Shown here: piece after piece, positions 9,015 to 17,298 of the stretch | Layout: every line of letters starts with the position of its first letter | Position numbering within the stretch: the stretch's first letter is position 1 | Origin: Streptomyces sp. PH10-H1 | GTDB lineage: Bacteria > Actinomycetota > Actinomycetes > Streptomycetales > Streptomycetaceae | Direction: 5' to 3' | Assembly: GCF_030063355.1 (NCBI RefSeq) | Contig: NZ_JASISZ010000045.1 | Coordinates: forward strand, 1-64,000 | Length of the DNA stretch: 64,000 nucleotides | Notes under the pieces: model-generated | The model's database searches: none | The model's input: only the letters and a program-made list of their open reading frames with translations | Told to the model about the DNA's origin: nothing | Made by a program: the position numbers and the translations under genes

Positions 9015-9020
9015 TACCCT
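9015..9020 (+). promoter_or_regulatory. -10 box of a leaderless promoter (RNase D gene)
   Basis: TACCCT ends six bases before the GTG at 9027. The bases between, TAGGGG, are not a convincing ribosome-binding site at that distance. The arrangement fits a leaderless transcript. Confidence 0.5.
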
Positions 9021-9026
9021 TAGGGG

Positions 9027-10289
9027 GTGACCGACGCCCGAGAGACCGCAACAGAGGCTGCCCCGGCGCCGGTCCCGCTGCTGGACCCGCGCGAGGGAAT
9101 CCCGCCGGTGACCGCCAGCCCGGAGGCCCTCGCAGATATCGTCGCGGCATTTGCCGCGGGCTCCGGTCCGGTCGCCGTCGACGCCGAGCGCGCGTCCGGA
9201 TACCGCTACGGACAGCGGGCCTATCTGGTCCAGCTGCGCCGTGCGGGAGCCGGGACCGCGCTGATCGACCCGGTCGGCTGCCCCGACCTGTCAACCCTGG
9301 GCGCCGCCCTCACCGACACCGAATGGGTGTTGCACGCCGCCACCCAGGACCTTCCGTGCCTCGACGAGATCGGCATGCGCCCCAAGAGCCTGTTCGACAC
9401 CGAGCTGGCCGGCCGGCTCGCGGGCTTCCCGCGCGTCGGCCTCGGCGCCATGGTCGAGAACGTCCTCGGGTTCGCCCTGGAGAAGGGGCACTCGGCCGTC
9501 GACTGGTCCACCCGCCCGCTCCCCGAGCCCTGGCTGCGATACGCCGCGCTCGATGTCGAGCTGCTGGTCGACCTGCGCGACGCGCTGGAGGAGGAACTGC
9601 GGGAGCAGGGCAAGCTGGACTGGGCGCTGCAGGAGTTCGCCGCCATCGCCGCCGCTCCGCCGCCCGCGCCCCGCGTCGACCCGTGGCGGCGTACGTCGGG
9701 CATGCACAAGGTCCGCCGCCGCCGTCAGATCGGCGTGGTGCGCGAACTGTGGAACGCCCGCGACCAGGCCGCCCAGGAGCGGGACATCTCGCCGGGCCGG
9801 ATCCTCACCGACGCCGCGATCGTCACCGCCGCCCTGGAGGGCCCGCCGAATGTGACGGTGCTCGCGACGCTGCCCGGCTTCGGGCACCGGATGGGCCGCC
9901 GCCAGCTCGACCAGTGGCAGGCGGCGATCGACCGGGCCCGCGCCCTGCCGGAGCGGGAGCTGCCGCAGCCGGGTCCGGCCTACGCCGGTCCCCCGCCGCC
10001 GCGCGCCTGGGCCGACAAGGACCCGGTGGCGGCCGCCCGGCTGTCCGCCGCGCGGGCCGCGGTGAGCGAGCTCGCGGAGGAGCTGAACCTGCCGCAGGAG
10101 AACCTGATCACCCCGGACACCGTGCGCCGGCTGTGCTGGGATCCGCCGGACGAGGCCACCGCAGAGGAGGTGGCGGCGGTACTGGCCGGCCATGGGGCGC
10201 GCCCGTGGCAGGTCGGGCTGACCGCGCCGATCCTCACCGCGGCCCTGACCGCGCAGGCTCCGGCGGCCCCGGAGGTCCCGGCGGAGTAG
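9027..10289 (+). CDS. Ribonuclease D-type 3'-5' exonuclease with HRDC domain
   Basis: 420 aa. Residues about 40-200 form a DEDDy exonuclease fold: VDAERASGYRY carries the Asp-X-Glu pair of motif I, LHAATQDLPCL carries the motif II Asp, and RYAALDVELL has the Tyr and Asp of motif III. An HRDC nucleic-acid-binding domain follows at about 225-295, then a second HRDC-like C-terminal region. It probably trims 3' ends of tRNA or other structured RNA. It is a stand-alone gene between whiI and fadAB, with its own apparent leaderless promoter. Confidence 0.9.
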   Translation: MTDARETATEAAPAPVPLLDPREGIPPVTASPEALADIVAAFAAGSGPVAVDAERASGYRYGQRAYLVQLRRAGAGTALIDPVGCPDLSTLGAALTDTEWVLHAATQDLPCLDEIGMRPKSLFDTELAGRLAGFPRVGLGAMVENVLGFALEKGHSAVDWSTRPLPEPWLRYAALDVELLVDLRDALEEELREQGKLDWALQEFAAIAAAPPPAPRVDPWRRTSGMHKVRRRRQIGVVRELWNARDQAAQERDISPGRILTDAAIVTAALEGPPNVTVLATLPGFGHRMGRRQLDQWQAAIDRARALPERELPQPGPAYAGPPPPRAWADKDPVAAARLSAARAAVSELAEELNLPQENLITPDTVRRLCWDPPDEATAEEVAAVLAGHGARPWQVGLTAPILTAALTAQAPAAPEVPAE

Positions 10290-10340
10290 CCGCGCCGTAT
10301 GTGACGTTCGCCGCTCCGGTCGGGGGGACTGTCCCCGTTG

Positions 10341-10358
10341 GTTACTGGCTAGTAGCAT
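10341..10358 (+). promoter_or_regulatory. Promoter with operator-like repeat upstream of fadA
   Basis: GTTACT-GGCT-AGTAGC (10341-10356) is a near-perfect inverted repeat with core TACT-N4-AGTA. It overlaps TAGCAT (10353-10358), a -10-like box. This places a repressor over the promoter of the beta-oxidation operon. TetR-type regulators of fatty-acid genes often use such short palindromes, but the protein cannot be named. The ribosome-binding site GGAGGAG is downstream at about 10406-10412. Confidence 0.45.
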
Positions 10359-10419
10359 GGGGGCGTAGCCGCAGCCTCGCGCCCAGTGGCAGCGAATCCG
10401 CATCTGGAGGAGAGCCAAC

Positions 10420-11664
10420 GTGCCTCGTACCGCTAGGGACGTCGTCTTTGTCGACGGCGTCCGCACCCCGTTCGGCAAGGCGGGCCCGAAGGGCATCTAC
10501 CACGAGACCCGCGCCGACGATCTCGTGATCAAGTGCATCCGGGAGCTGCTGCGGCGCAACCCGGAGCTGCCCGCCGAGCGGATCGACGAGGTGGCCCTCG
10601 CCGCCACCACGCAGATCGGCGACCAGGGTCTGACCCTCGGCCGCACCGCCGGCATCCTGGCCGGCCTGCCCGTGACCGTCCCGGGCTTCTCCATCGACCG
10701 GATGTGTGCCGGCGCGATGACCGCCGTGACCACGCTGGCCGGCGGCATCGCCTTCGGCGCGTACGACGTGGTCGTCGCGGGTGGCGTGGAGCACATGGGC
10801 CGCCACCCGATGGGTGAGGGCGTGGACCCGAACCCGCGTTTCGTCTCCGAGAAGCTCGTCGACGAGTCCGCCCTGTTCATGGGCATGACCGCGGAGAACC
10901 TCCACGACCGCTACCCCGCCATCACCAAGCAGCGCGTCGACGAGTACGCCGTGCGCAGCCAGGAGAAGGCCGCCAAGGCGTACGCCAACGGCAAGATCCA
11001 GCAGGACCTGGTGCCGATCGCGGTACGACGCTCCAACCCGGAGGCGGGCGAGACCGGTTGGGGTCTGGCCACGGCCGACGAGCCGATGCGCCCGAACACC
11101 ACCCTGGAGTCGCTGGCGGGCCTCAAGACCCCGTTCCGCGCCCACGGGCGGGTCACGGCCGGTAACGCGGCGGGGCTGAACGACGGCGCCACCGCGTCGC
11201 TGCTCGCCGCCGAGGACGTCGCCAATGAGCTGGGCCTGCCGGTCCGGATGCGTCTGGTGTCCTACTCCTTCGTCGGTGTCGAGCCCGAGGTCATGGGCAT
11301 CGGCCCGGTCCCGGCGACCGAGAAGGCGCTGGCCCAGGCCGGTCTGACGATCGACGACATCGGCCTCTTCGAGGCCAACGAGGCGTTCGCGGTGCAGGTA
11401 CTCGCGTTCCTCGACCACTTCGGCATCGCGGACGACGACCCGCGTGTCAACCAGTACGGCGGCGCGATCGCGTTCGGCCACCCGCTGGCCTCCTCCGGCG
11501 TCCGGCTGATGACTCAGCTGGCCCGCCAGTTCGAGGAGCAGCCGCACGTCCGCTACGGCCTGACGACCATGTGCGTCGGGTTCGGCATGGGCGGAACGGT
11601 CATCTGGGAGAACCCGCGCTGGAGCGAAGCGGCCAACAAGCACAGCGACGGAGGCAGCAAGTGA
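10420..11664 (+). CDS. fadA: Acetyl-CoA C-acyltransferase (thiolase)
   Basis: 414 aa from GTG behind GGAGGAG. It cleaves 3-ketoacyl-CoA with CoA, the last step of beta-oxidation. Thiolase marks are complete: nucleophilic Cys in SIDRMCAGAMTAV, NEAFAVQVL, the His motif GGAIAFGHPLASSG and the second Cys in MCVGFGMGG. The stop codon overlaps the start of fadB (GTGA), so the pair is translationally coupled, forming a beta-oxidation trifunctional system split into two polypeptides. Confidence 0.93.
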   Translation: MPRTARDVVFVDGVRTPFGKAGPKGIYHETRADDLVIKCIRELLRRNPELPAERIDEVALAATTQIGDQGLTLGRTAGILAGLPVTVPGFSIDRMCAGAMTAVTTLAGGIAFGAYDVVVAGGVEHMGRHPMGEGVDPNPRFVSEKLVDESALFMGMTAENLHDRYPAITKQRVDEYAVRSQEKAAKAYANGKIQQDLVPIAVRRSNPEAGETGWGLATADEPMRPNTTLESLAGLKTPFRAHGRVTAGNAAGLNDGATASLLAAEDVANELGLPVRMRLVSYSFVGVEPEVMGIGPVPATEKALAQAGLTIDDIGLFEANEAFAVQVLAFLDHFGIADDDPRVNQYGGAIAFGHPLASSGVRLMTQLARQFEEQPHVRYGLTTMCVGFGMGGTVIWENPRWSEAANKHSDGGSK

Positions 11665-13787
11665 CAACCACCGCCGAGCTTTTGAAGGGTGCGGCCGAGC
11701 TGTTCCCCGACGAGGTCGTAACGAGCGCGCATGTGCGCCACCTCGACCTCCCGGGCGCCGGACGCTTCGCGCTCATCACGCTGGACAACGGCCTGGACCA
11801 CACCAAGCCGACCACCTTCGGCCCGCAGTCGCTGGCCAACCTCGACGCGGCGATCGACCAGGTCGAGGCCGAGGCCGCCGAGGGCACCATCACCGGTATC
11901 GGTGTCACCGGCAAGCCGTTCATCTTCGCGGTCGGCGCCGACCTCAAGGGCGTCGAGCTGCTGAAGCGCCACGAGGACGCGCTCGCCATCGGCAAGGGCG
12001 GCCACGAGGTCTTCAAGCGGCTCTCGCACCTCGCGGTCCCGACCTTCGCGTACTACAACGGCGCGGCGATGGGCGGCGGCGTCGAGGTCGGCCTGCACTG
12101 CGCCTACCGCACCGTCTCGGCTGCGCTGCCGGCGTTCTCGCTCCCCGAGGTCTTCCTAGGTCTCGTCCCCGGCTGGGGCGGCTGCACCCTGCTGCCGAAC
12201 CTGATCGGCGCGGACCGCGCGGTCACCGTGGTCATCGAGAACTCGCTGAACCAGAACCGCCAGCTCAAGGGCGCCCAGGTCCATGAACTCGGCATCGCGG
12301 ACGCGCTGTTCGAGGGCGCGGACTTCCTGGAGCAGTCGCTGCTGTGGACCGCCGCCGTGCTGCGCGGCGAGATCGTGGTGGCCCGCCCCGAGATCGACCG
12401 CGGCGACGCCTGGGACCAGGCCGTGGCGCGCGGGAAGTCCATCGCGGACTCCAAGGTGCACGGCGCCGCCCCGGCCGCGTACCGCGCGCTGGAGATCATC
12501 GCCAACGCCAAGGACGGCGACCTGCAGGCGGGCTTCGACGCCGAGGACACCGCCCTGGCGGACCTCATCATGGGCGGTGAGCTGCGCAGCGGCATCTACG
12601 CCTTCAACCTGGTGCAGAAGCGCGCCAAGCGCCCGGCCGGTGCGCCGGACAAGAACCTGGCCCGCCCGGTCACCAAGGTCGGCGTCGTCGGAGCGGGCCT
12701 GATGGCCTCGCAGCTCGCGCTGCTCTTCGCCCGCCGCCTCGAGGTGCCGGTCGTGCTGACCGACATCGACCAGGAGCGCATCGACAAGGGCGTGGGCTAT
12801 GTCCACGGCGAGATCGACAAGCTGCTCGGCAAGCGCCGCATCAAGCAGGACCAGGCCAACCGCCTCAAGGCGCTGGTGACCGGTTCGCTCGACAAGGCCG
12901 CCGGTTTCGGTGACGCGGACTTCATCATCGAGGCCGTGTTCGAGGAGATGGGCGTCAAGCAGCAGGTGTTCGCGGAGGTCGAGGCGGTCGCCCCGGCGCA
13001 CGCGATCCTCGCCACCAACACCTCCTCGCTGTCGGTGACGGAGATGGCGTCGCAGCTGAAGAACCCCGAGCGGGTCGTCGGCTTCCACTTCTTCAACCCC
13101 GTCGCGATCCTCCCGCTGCTGGAGATCGTGCGCGGCGAGCAGACCGACGACGCCTCGCTGGCCACCGCGTTCTCGGTCGCCAAGAAGCTCAAGAAGACCG
13201 CCGTGCTCTGCAAGGACGCCCCGGCGTTCGTGGTGAACCGGATCCTCACCCGCTTCATGGGCGAGATCCAGAACATCATCGACGAGGGCACCCCCGTCGA
13301 CGTCGCGGAGCGGGGCATCGAGCCGCTCGGCCTGCCGATGTCCCCGCTGGTGCTCCTGGAGCTGGTCGGCCCGGCCATCGGTCTGCACGTCTCGGAGACG
13401 CTGCACCGCGCCTTCCCGGGGCGGTTCACCGTCTCCGCGAACCTGGCGGCCGTGGTCAAGGCCGGCAAGCGTGGCTTCTACGTCTACGACTCCGGTAAGC
13501 CGGAGCTGGACCCCGAGGTCGCCGCCCTTCTCGTACAGGGCGACAAGGTCCTCTCCGAGGAGCAGGTCCGCAGCCGGGTGCTGGAGGCCGTCGCGCAGGA
13601 GATCGGCCTCATGCTCGACGAGGGTGTCGTCGCCGAGGCGCAGGACATCGACCTGTGCCTGATCACCGGCGCCGGCTGGCCCTTCCACCTGGGCGGGATC
13701 ACTCCGTACCTGGACCGTGAGGGTGTCTCGCAGCGGGTCAACGGCAAGCCGTTCCTGGCGCCGGGCGTCGCGAGCGTGCCGGCGTAA
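11661..13787 (+). CDS. fadB: FadB-type 3-hydroxyacyl-CoA dehydrogenase / enoyl-CoA hydratase
   Basis: 708 aa. The N-terminal half (about 20-300) is an enoyl-CoA hydratase/isomerase fold with GKPFIFAVGADLKG and the oxyanion segment YYNGAAMGGGVEVG. The second half is a 3-hydroxyacyl-CoA dehydrogenase with an NAD-binding Rossmann motif (VGVVGAGLMASQLA near residue 350) and GFHFFNPV, followed by the paired C-terminal dehydrogenase domains. It hydrates enoyl-CoA and oxidises the hydroxyacyl-CoA. The GTG start overlaps the fadA stop. A strong terminator follows the gene. Confidence 0.92.
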   Translation: MTTTAELLKGAAELFPDEVVTSAHVRHLDLPGAGRFALITLDNGLDHTKPTTFGPQSLANLDAAIDQVEAEAAEGTITGIGVTGKPFIFAVGADLKGVELLKRHEDALAIGKGGHEVFKRLSHLAVPTFAYYNGAAMGGGVEVGLHCAYRTVSAALPAFSLPEVFLGLVPGWGGCTLLPNLIGADRAVTVVIENSLNQNRQLKGAQVHELGIADALFEGADFLEQSLLWTAAVLRGEIVVARPEIDRGDAWDQAVARGKSIADSKVHGAAPAAYRALEIIANAKDGDLQAGFDAEDTALADLIMGGELRSGIYAFNLVQKRAKRPAGAPDKNLARPVTKVGVVGAGLMASQLALLFARRLEVPVVLTDIDQERIDKGVGYVHGEIDKLLGKRRIKQDQANRLKALVTGSLDKAAGFGDADFIIEAVFEEMGVKQQVFAEVEAVAPAHAILATNTSSLSVTEMASQLKNPERVVGFHFFNPVAILPLLEIVRGEQTDDASLATAFSVAKKLKKTAVLCKDAPAFVVNRILTRFMGEIQNIIDEGTPVDVAERGIEPLGLPMSPLVLLELVGPAIGLHVSETLHRAFPGRFTVSANLAAVVKAGKRGFYVYDSGKPELDPEVAALLVQGDKVLSEEQVRSRVLEAVAQEIGLMLDEGVVAEAQDIDLCLITGAGWPFHLGGITPYLDREGVSQRVNGKPFLAPGVASVPA

Positions 13788-13799
13788 CGCAGGGAGTGA

Positions 13800-13857
13800 G
13801 GCCCCCGCCCGGGGCCGGACCGCACAGAGTCCGGTCCCCGGGCGGGGGCCTGTTTTC
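13800..13857 (+). terminator. Intrinsic terminator of fadAB
   Basis: An approximately 21-bp stem (left arm from 13800 to 13820, right arm about 13829-13850, one bulged A, loop CGCACAGA) is followed by TGTTTTCTT. It is one of the few hairpins here with a proper T-run. It starts about 13 bases after the fadB stop. Confidence 0.9.
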
Positions 13858-13884
13858 TTGCTGGGCCCGGTCTTTTCGCGGGGC

Positions 13885-14958
13885 CTATTTCTTCGGCACC
13901 TCGGCCAGTGGGCCGCGTGACGTGTAGAAGGCCACGGTCAGGTCGCGTACGAGCGATCTGCGCTCGTAGTCGTCGAGCTGGACCAGCCCGCGGTCGGTCA
14001 GCCCCCGCACCGTCTCGGCGACGGCTCCCAGGACGTCGTCGAGCACGGCACGGCGGTGTTTGGCGTCGAGGGCGGAGACCTGGGCGCGCCGCATCGCGGC
14101 GGCCACCTCGGGCGCGTAGTCGAGACGTACCGGCTGCGCCGAGAAGACCTCGACGCCGACCGGGCGCATATCGGCGGCAAGCAGCCGGGTGAGCTGATCG
14201 CCGAGGCGTTCGCCGTCGCGCAGGGTGGGCCCTGTGCCGCGGAAGTCGTCGACGGGAAGCCGGGAGAAGGCCCGGGCGACCGCGCTCTCCACCTGTTCGC
14301 GCAGATAGCGCGAGTGGTCGTCGATGGCGAAGGCGGCCCGCGCGGTGTCCCGTACCCGCCAGACGATCAGCACGCTGGCGTGCAGCGGGGTGCCGTCCGC
14401 GTCGACCGTTTCGATGACGCGGCTGCGCCAGTGCCGCAGGGTGACGTCCATCCTGCGGCGACCGAGCAGCGGGCTGATCCACAGCAGGCCGGTGTCCCGG
14501 ACGCTGCCCTGGTAGGCGCCGTGCCGGGTCAGGACCCAGACATTGCCTGGGCGGCCCCGGGTGAGGCCGCCCAGGGCGAACGCGGTCAGCGCGCCGAGCA
14601 GCAGCACCGCGCCCCACAGGCCGGCGAGGTCGCGGGGCGCCGGCGGCTCGGGAAGCACGGCGCGGCCGGCGAGCTGCTCGGGGAGCGCGCCCGTCCGCCA
14701 CAGCAGCCAGGCGCCGGCGGCCGCCGCTGCCAGACCGGTCAGCGCCGCGGTCCAGCCGGGCAGGAAGCGGCCGGGGCGCTCGGTGATGTCGGGAACGGTG
14801 GCGGTCACCGTGGGAAGAACAGCGGTGGCGGTCACCGTCGGAAGGACAGCGGTGGCGGTGAGCGTGGGAAGGACAGCGGTGGCGGTGAGCGTGGGAAGAA
14901 CGGTGGTGACGGCGGAGGCGGACAGGGCCGCCTCCGCCGTGGTCGCGTCAGTCGTCAC
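13885..14958 (-). CDS. SPFH/band-7 (slipin-like) membrane protein with N-terminal repeats
   Basis: 357 aa from a GTG that overlaps the stop of the upstream hydrolase gene (GTGA). Residues about 14-50 are four copies of a nine-residue repeat (VLPT[LV]TAT[AV]). Two transmembrane segments follow (about 70-88 and 110-130). The rest is an SPFH domain (GLLWISPLLGRRRMDVTLR; VIETVDADGTPLHASVLIVWRV). SPFH proteins oligomerise at membranes and organise microdomains or proteases. The partner here is unknown, but coupling to a secreted cell-wall hydrolase suggests an envelope role. The repeat is probably flexible and may vary in copy number between strains. Confidence 0.82.
   Translation of the reverse strand: MTTDATTAEAALSASAVTTVLPTLTATAVLPTLTATAVLPTVTATAVLPTVTATVPDITERPGRFLPGWTAALTGLAAAAAGAWLLWRTGALPEQLAGRAVLPEPPAPRDLAGLWGAVLLLGALTAFALGGLTRGRPGNVWVLTRHGAYQGSVRDTGLLWISPLLGRRRMDVTLRHWRSRVIETVDADGTPLHASVLIVWRVRDTARAAFAIDDHSRYLREQVESAVARAFSRLPVDDFRGTGPTLRDGERLGDQLTRLLAADMRPVGVEVFSAQPVRLDYAPEVAAAMRRAQVSALDAKHRRAVLDDVLGAVAETVRGLTDRGLVQLDDYERRSLVRDLTVAFYTSRGPLAEVPKK
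14792..14908. repeat. 27-bp coding tandem repeat in the SPFH gene
   Basis: About four imperfect copies of a 27-bp unit (for example gtgggaaggacagcggtggc followed by ggtgagc) encode the nine-residue repeat at the N-terminus of the SPFH protein. Being a multiple of three, copy changes would keep the frame. Confidence 0.8.
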
Positions 14959-16262
14959 GAGAAGAGTCGTCTCCAGGTCTCCGGTCCGGGATAGCCGTCC
15001 GCGTCGCGCCCGGACCAGCCCTGGGCGCGCTGGAACGCCTCGACGGCGCGCCGGTCGGCCTCGCCCCAGGTGCGGCTGGGGCCCACGCGGTAGTTCTTGC
15101 CGAAGCCCTTGGCGACGAGGCGCCGCCCCAGGTTCAGCACGTAGTCGTTGGACTGTCCCGCGCGGAAGAAGCCGGCGCCGGGATAGCCGGTCTCCGTGGA
15201 GACGCGGGCGGGCGGTTTCGCGGCGGCGGCGCCGATGTCCTTGCCCTTGCCCTCCACCAGGTAGCCCCAGGTGGTGGGTCCCGGCAGGCCGTCGGCGTCG
15301 CCGCCGGACCAGCCCTGGGCCCGTTGGAAGGCACTGGTGGCCCCGAGGTCGGCGTCGGTCCAGAGCGAGCCGGGACCGACGGTGTAGTAGGACCTGGCGC
15401 CGCGGGCGGCGAGCATGGTGCCCAGCCGGGTGACGCTGGCGTTTTTCGCGCCGGGCCCGAAGGCCGAAGCGCCGGGATAGGCGTCGGTCCCCGCAGTTCC
15501 GGCTCCCGTTCCCGCGGATCCGGTGCCGGTTCCGGTTCCTCCGGTCCCGGGTCCAGGTGCAGGGCCGGCGGTGGCCACCAGGTACTTGTACCGGTAGGCC
15601 AGGTACTTGCCGGAGTTGGTCCAGTAGGCCAGCGGCGTCGTCTGGACGCGGGTGTGCGGCTGGGTCTGTTCCATCGCGGTGTACTCGGTGTGCGCGGAGT
15701 CGGCCCAGCCGGCGAAGATGACGGCGTGTGAACCCTGCTCCGGGTCCGCCTGGTTGTGGAAGAGCAGGATGTCACCGGGCATCAGATCCGCGCGGGAGAT
15801 CCGCGTCGCGAAGTCCGGCAGGCTGCCGGTCCACTCGCTGGTGCCGAGGCCCCAGGCCATGGAGATATAGCCCGAACAGTCCTGCCGGTACCCGTCCTTC
15901 CAGTACGCGGTCATGCTGTACGGCACCACGGCGTCCACCCAGCGCTGTGCCCGGTCCAGGATCTGGTCACGCGTCAGACGCAGTGGAGCCGCCGGCGCCG
16001 CGGCCTGCGCCGGGAACATGGCGTGGCCGGGCGTGGAGCCGGTGGCGGCGTGCGGGAAGGCGGCAGCCACAACAGTGCCCGCTCCGCCGCTGATCGCGGT
16101 GCCGGCCGCGGCTGCCACGATGACCACGCGGGCGGCCGCGGGGGTTGTCGTTCCGGCGGTGCCGGCGGCTCGCGTCACCGAGTCGGCGAGGCGCTGTCGC
16201 GCACACTCCTCGCAGACACACCCGGACAACGGTTCGACCTCATCGAACAACGGTATGGACAT
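14955..16262 (-). CDS. Cell-wall hydrolase-like protein: NlpC/P60-like domain plus two peptidoglycan-binding domains
   Basis: 435 aa. The ATG at 16262 is used because GGAGGAG lies eight bases upstream; an in-frame start 13 codons earlier has no such site. The N-terminus has a CxCxxC cluster, then a hydrophobic Ala-rich segment (about 40-70). The catalytic-type domain (about 90-240) shows RQDCSGYISMAWGL with a likely nucleophilic Cys and GSHAVIFAGW with a likely His, as in NlpC/P60 amidases/endopeptidases. A Gly/Thr/Pro linker leads to two related C-terminal domains, each ending in AFQRAQGWSG.DADG.PGP.TW. It probably cleaves or binds peptidoglycan at the cell surface. Its stop overlaps the SPFH gene start. 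Confidence 0.8.
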   Translation of the reverse strand: MSIPLFDEVEPLSGCVCEECARQRLADSVTRAAGTAGTTTPAAARVVIVAAAAGTAISGGAGTVVAAAFPHAATGSTPGHAMFPAQAAAPAAPLRLTRDQILDRAQRWVDAVVPYSMTAYWKDGYRQDCSGYISMAWGLGTSEWTGSLPDFATRISRADLMPGDILLFHNQADPEQGSHAVIFAGWADSAHTEYTAMEQTQPHTRVQTTPLAYWTNSGKYLAYRYKYLVATAGPAPGPGTGGTGTGTGSAGTGAGTAGTDAYPGASAFGPGAKNASVTRLGTMLAARGARSYYTVGPGSLWTDADLGATSAFQRAQGWSGGDADGLPGPTTWGYLVEGKGKDIGAAAAKPPARVSTETGYPGAGFFRAGQSNDYVLNLGRRLVAKGFGKNYRVGPSRTWGEADRRAVEAFQRAQGWSGRDADGYPGPETWRRLFS

Positions 16263-16389
16263 GCGCACACTCCTCCGTGATCGGGCGTCACATGCCTTCA
16301 ATACCCGATTTCGCCCAAAAGTTGACGAAAAGTCGGATACGTCTCGGCCAGGTGATGACGCACCCGGTCACGGAGGGGTGAAACGGCGT

Positions 16390-17193
16390 TCAGCTCGCGA
16401 GGCTCGGCTGGCCGGAAGGTACGGCGTCGGACGCCTTCTTGGCGGCCTTCTCCACCAGCGATCGCAGCTTGAACGGCGTCAGCGTGTTCTGCACATCCGG
16501 CACCGCCTCGCCGTTGATCTGGACGACCGGCACCGTGCCGAGCTGCGCCGACAGGAAGTCGGCCTGGGACTTCGCGACCCAGCCGTCGTGGTCACCGCCC
16601 TGCATGCACGGTACGAACTTGCCCTCGTCGATCTTCCCGGCCTTCTTCGACAGCTCCTTCAGCAGCTTCTGGCTGCTCAGCGCGTCATTCTGCGGATCCG
16701 GCTGCTGCTGCCAGATCTGCTTGACGAACTCCGTGTAGCGCCCCTGGTCCTGGGCGCACGCGGCCGCGTTCGCGGCGGCCTTGGAACCGGTGCCGCCGAG
16801 CTGTGCGTCGGTCTGCGTGACCAGCCGGTACTCGATCTGCACCTGCCCGGTCACCAGCAGCTGCGCGAACGCGTCCGCGTACTGCTCGGCGAAGGCCTTG
16901 GACTGCGGGCTGCGCAGGTCCTCGTACACGGTCAGCGTCACCGGGATGGTCGGCTTCACCGGCACCGCCAGCTTCGGCCGGCCCTCCGGGCCCGTCGCGT
17001 TCGCGGGCGCCTTCACCCGGTCCGCCTTCGCACCGCGCACATGCGCGCCGATGGCCGCGGACGCTCCGAACACCACCGCGATCACCACGACGCCCGCCGC
17101 ATACGGCCGCCAGCGCTGCAGCAGACCGTTGCGGGGCGCCGCCCCCGGGTCCTTCGGGCCGTTCTGGTCCTTGAGTCCCTTGGACTCCGTCAT
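16390..17193 (-). CDS. DsbA/thioredoxin-fold membrane protein lacking the CXXC motif
   Basis: 267 aa. One transmembrane anchor (about residues 28-50) is followed by an extracytoplasmic DsbA-like domain of the Thioredoxin_4 type: VTLTVYEDLRSPQSKAFAEQYA is the position of the active site, but the CXXC is replaced by SPQS. The cis-Pro loop region (GTVPVVQING) is intact. Two cysteines remain (AAACAQDQG, FVPCMQGG), possibly one structural disulfide. It is therefore unlikely to act as a dithiol oxidase and may be a chaperone or binding protein. A -10-like TATACA on the minus strand (plus 17236-17241) and a GAGGTGG ribosome-binding site precede it. Confidence 0.82.
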   Translation of the reverse strand: MTESKGLKDQNGPKDPGAAPRNGLLQRWRPYAAGVVVIAVVFGASAAIGAHVRGAKADRVKAPANATGPEGRPKLAVPVKPTIPVTLTVYEDLRSPQSKAFAEQYADAFAQLLVTGQVQIEYRLVTQTDAQLGGTGSKAAANAAACAQDQGRYTEFVKQIWQQQPDPQNDALSSQKLLKELSKKAGKIDEGKFVPCMQGGDHDGWVAKSQADFLSAQLGTVPVVQINGEAVPDVQNTLTPFKLRSLVEKAAKKASDAVPSGQPSLAS

Positions 17194-17243
17194 GAAAAAC
17201 CGCCACCTCGATCAGCGTGCTCTGCTACGTCAGCCTGTATACC

Positions 17244-17291
17244 ACCGGGCCGCGCGGGCCCGGCGCGGGGCCTGCCGCCGGGGGCCCGGTG
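17244..17291 (-). terminator. GC-rich hairpin downstream of the glycosyltransferase gene
   Basis: CACCGGGCC (17244-17252) pairs perfectly with GGCCCGGTG (17283-17291), with further GC-rich pairing inside. It begins eight bases after the stop of the leftward glycosyltransferase gene and precedes the promoter of the DsbA-like gene. Confidence 0.6.
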
Positions 17292-17298
17292 CGGGGGT

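Noticed and set aside
16263-16389. Possible c-di-AMP (ydaO) riboswitch before the cell-wall hydrolase gene
   Set aside because: Such riboswitches often precede hydrolase genes in Streptomyces, but the conserved ydaO core motifs are not found in these 127 bases.
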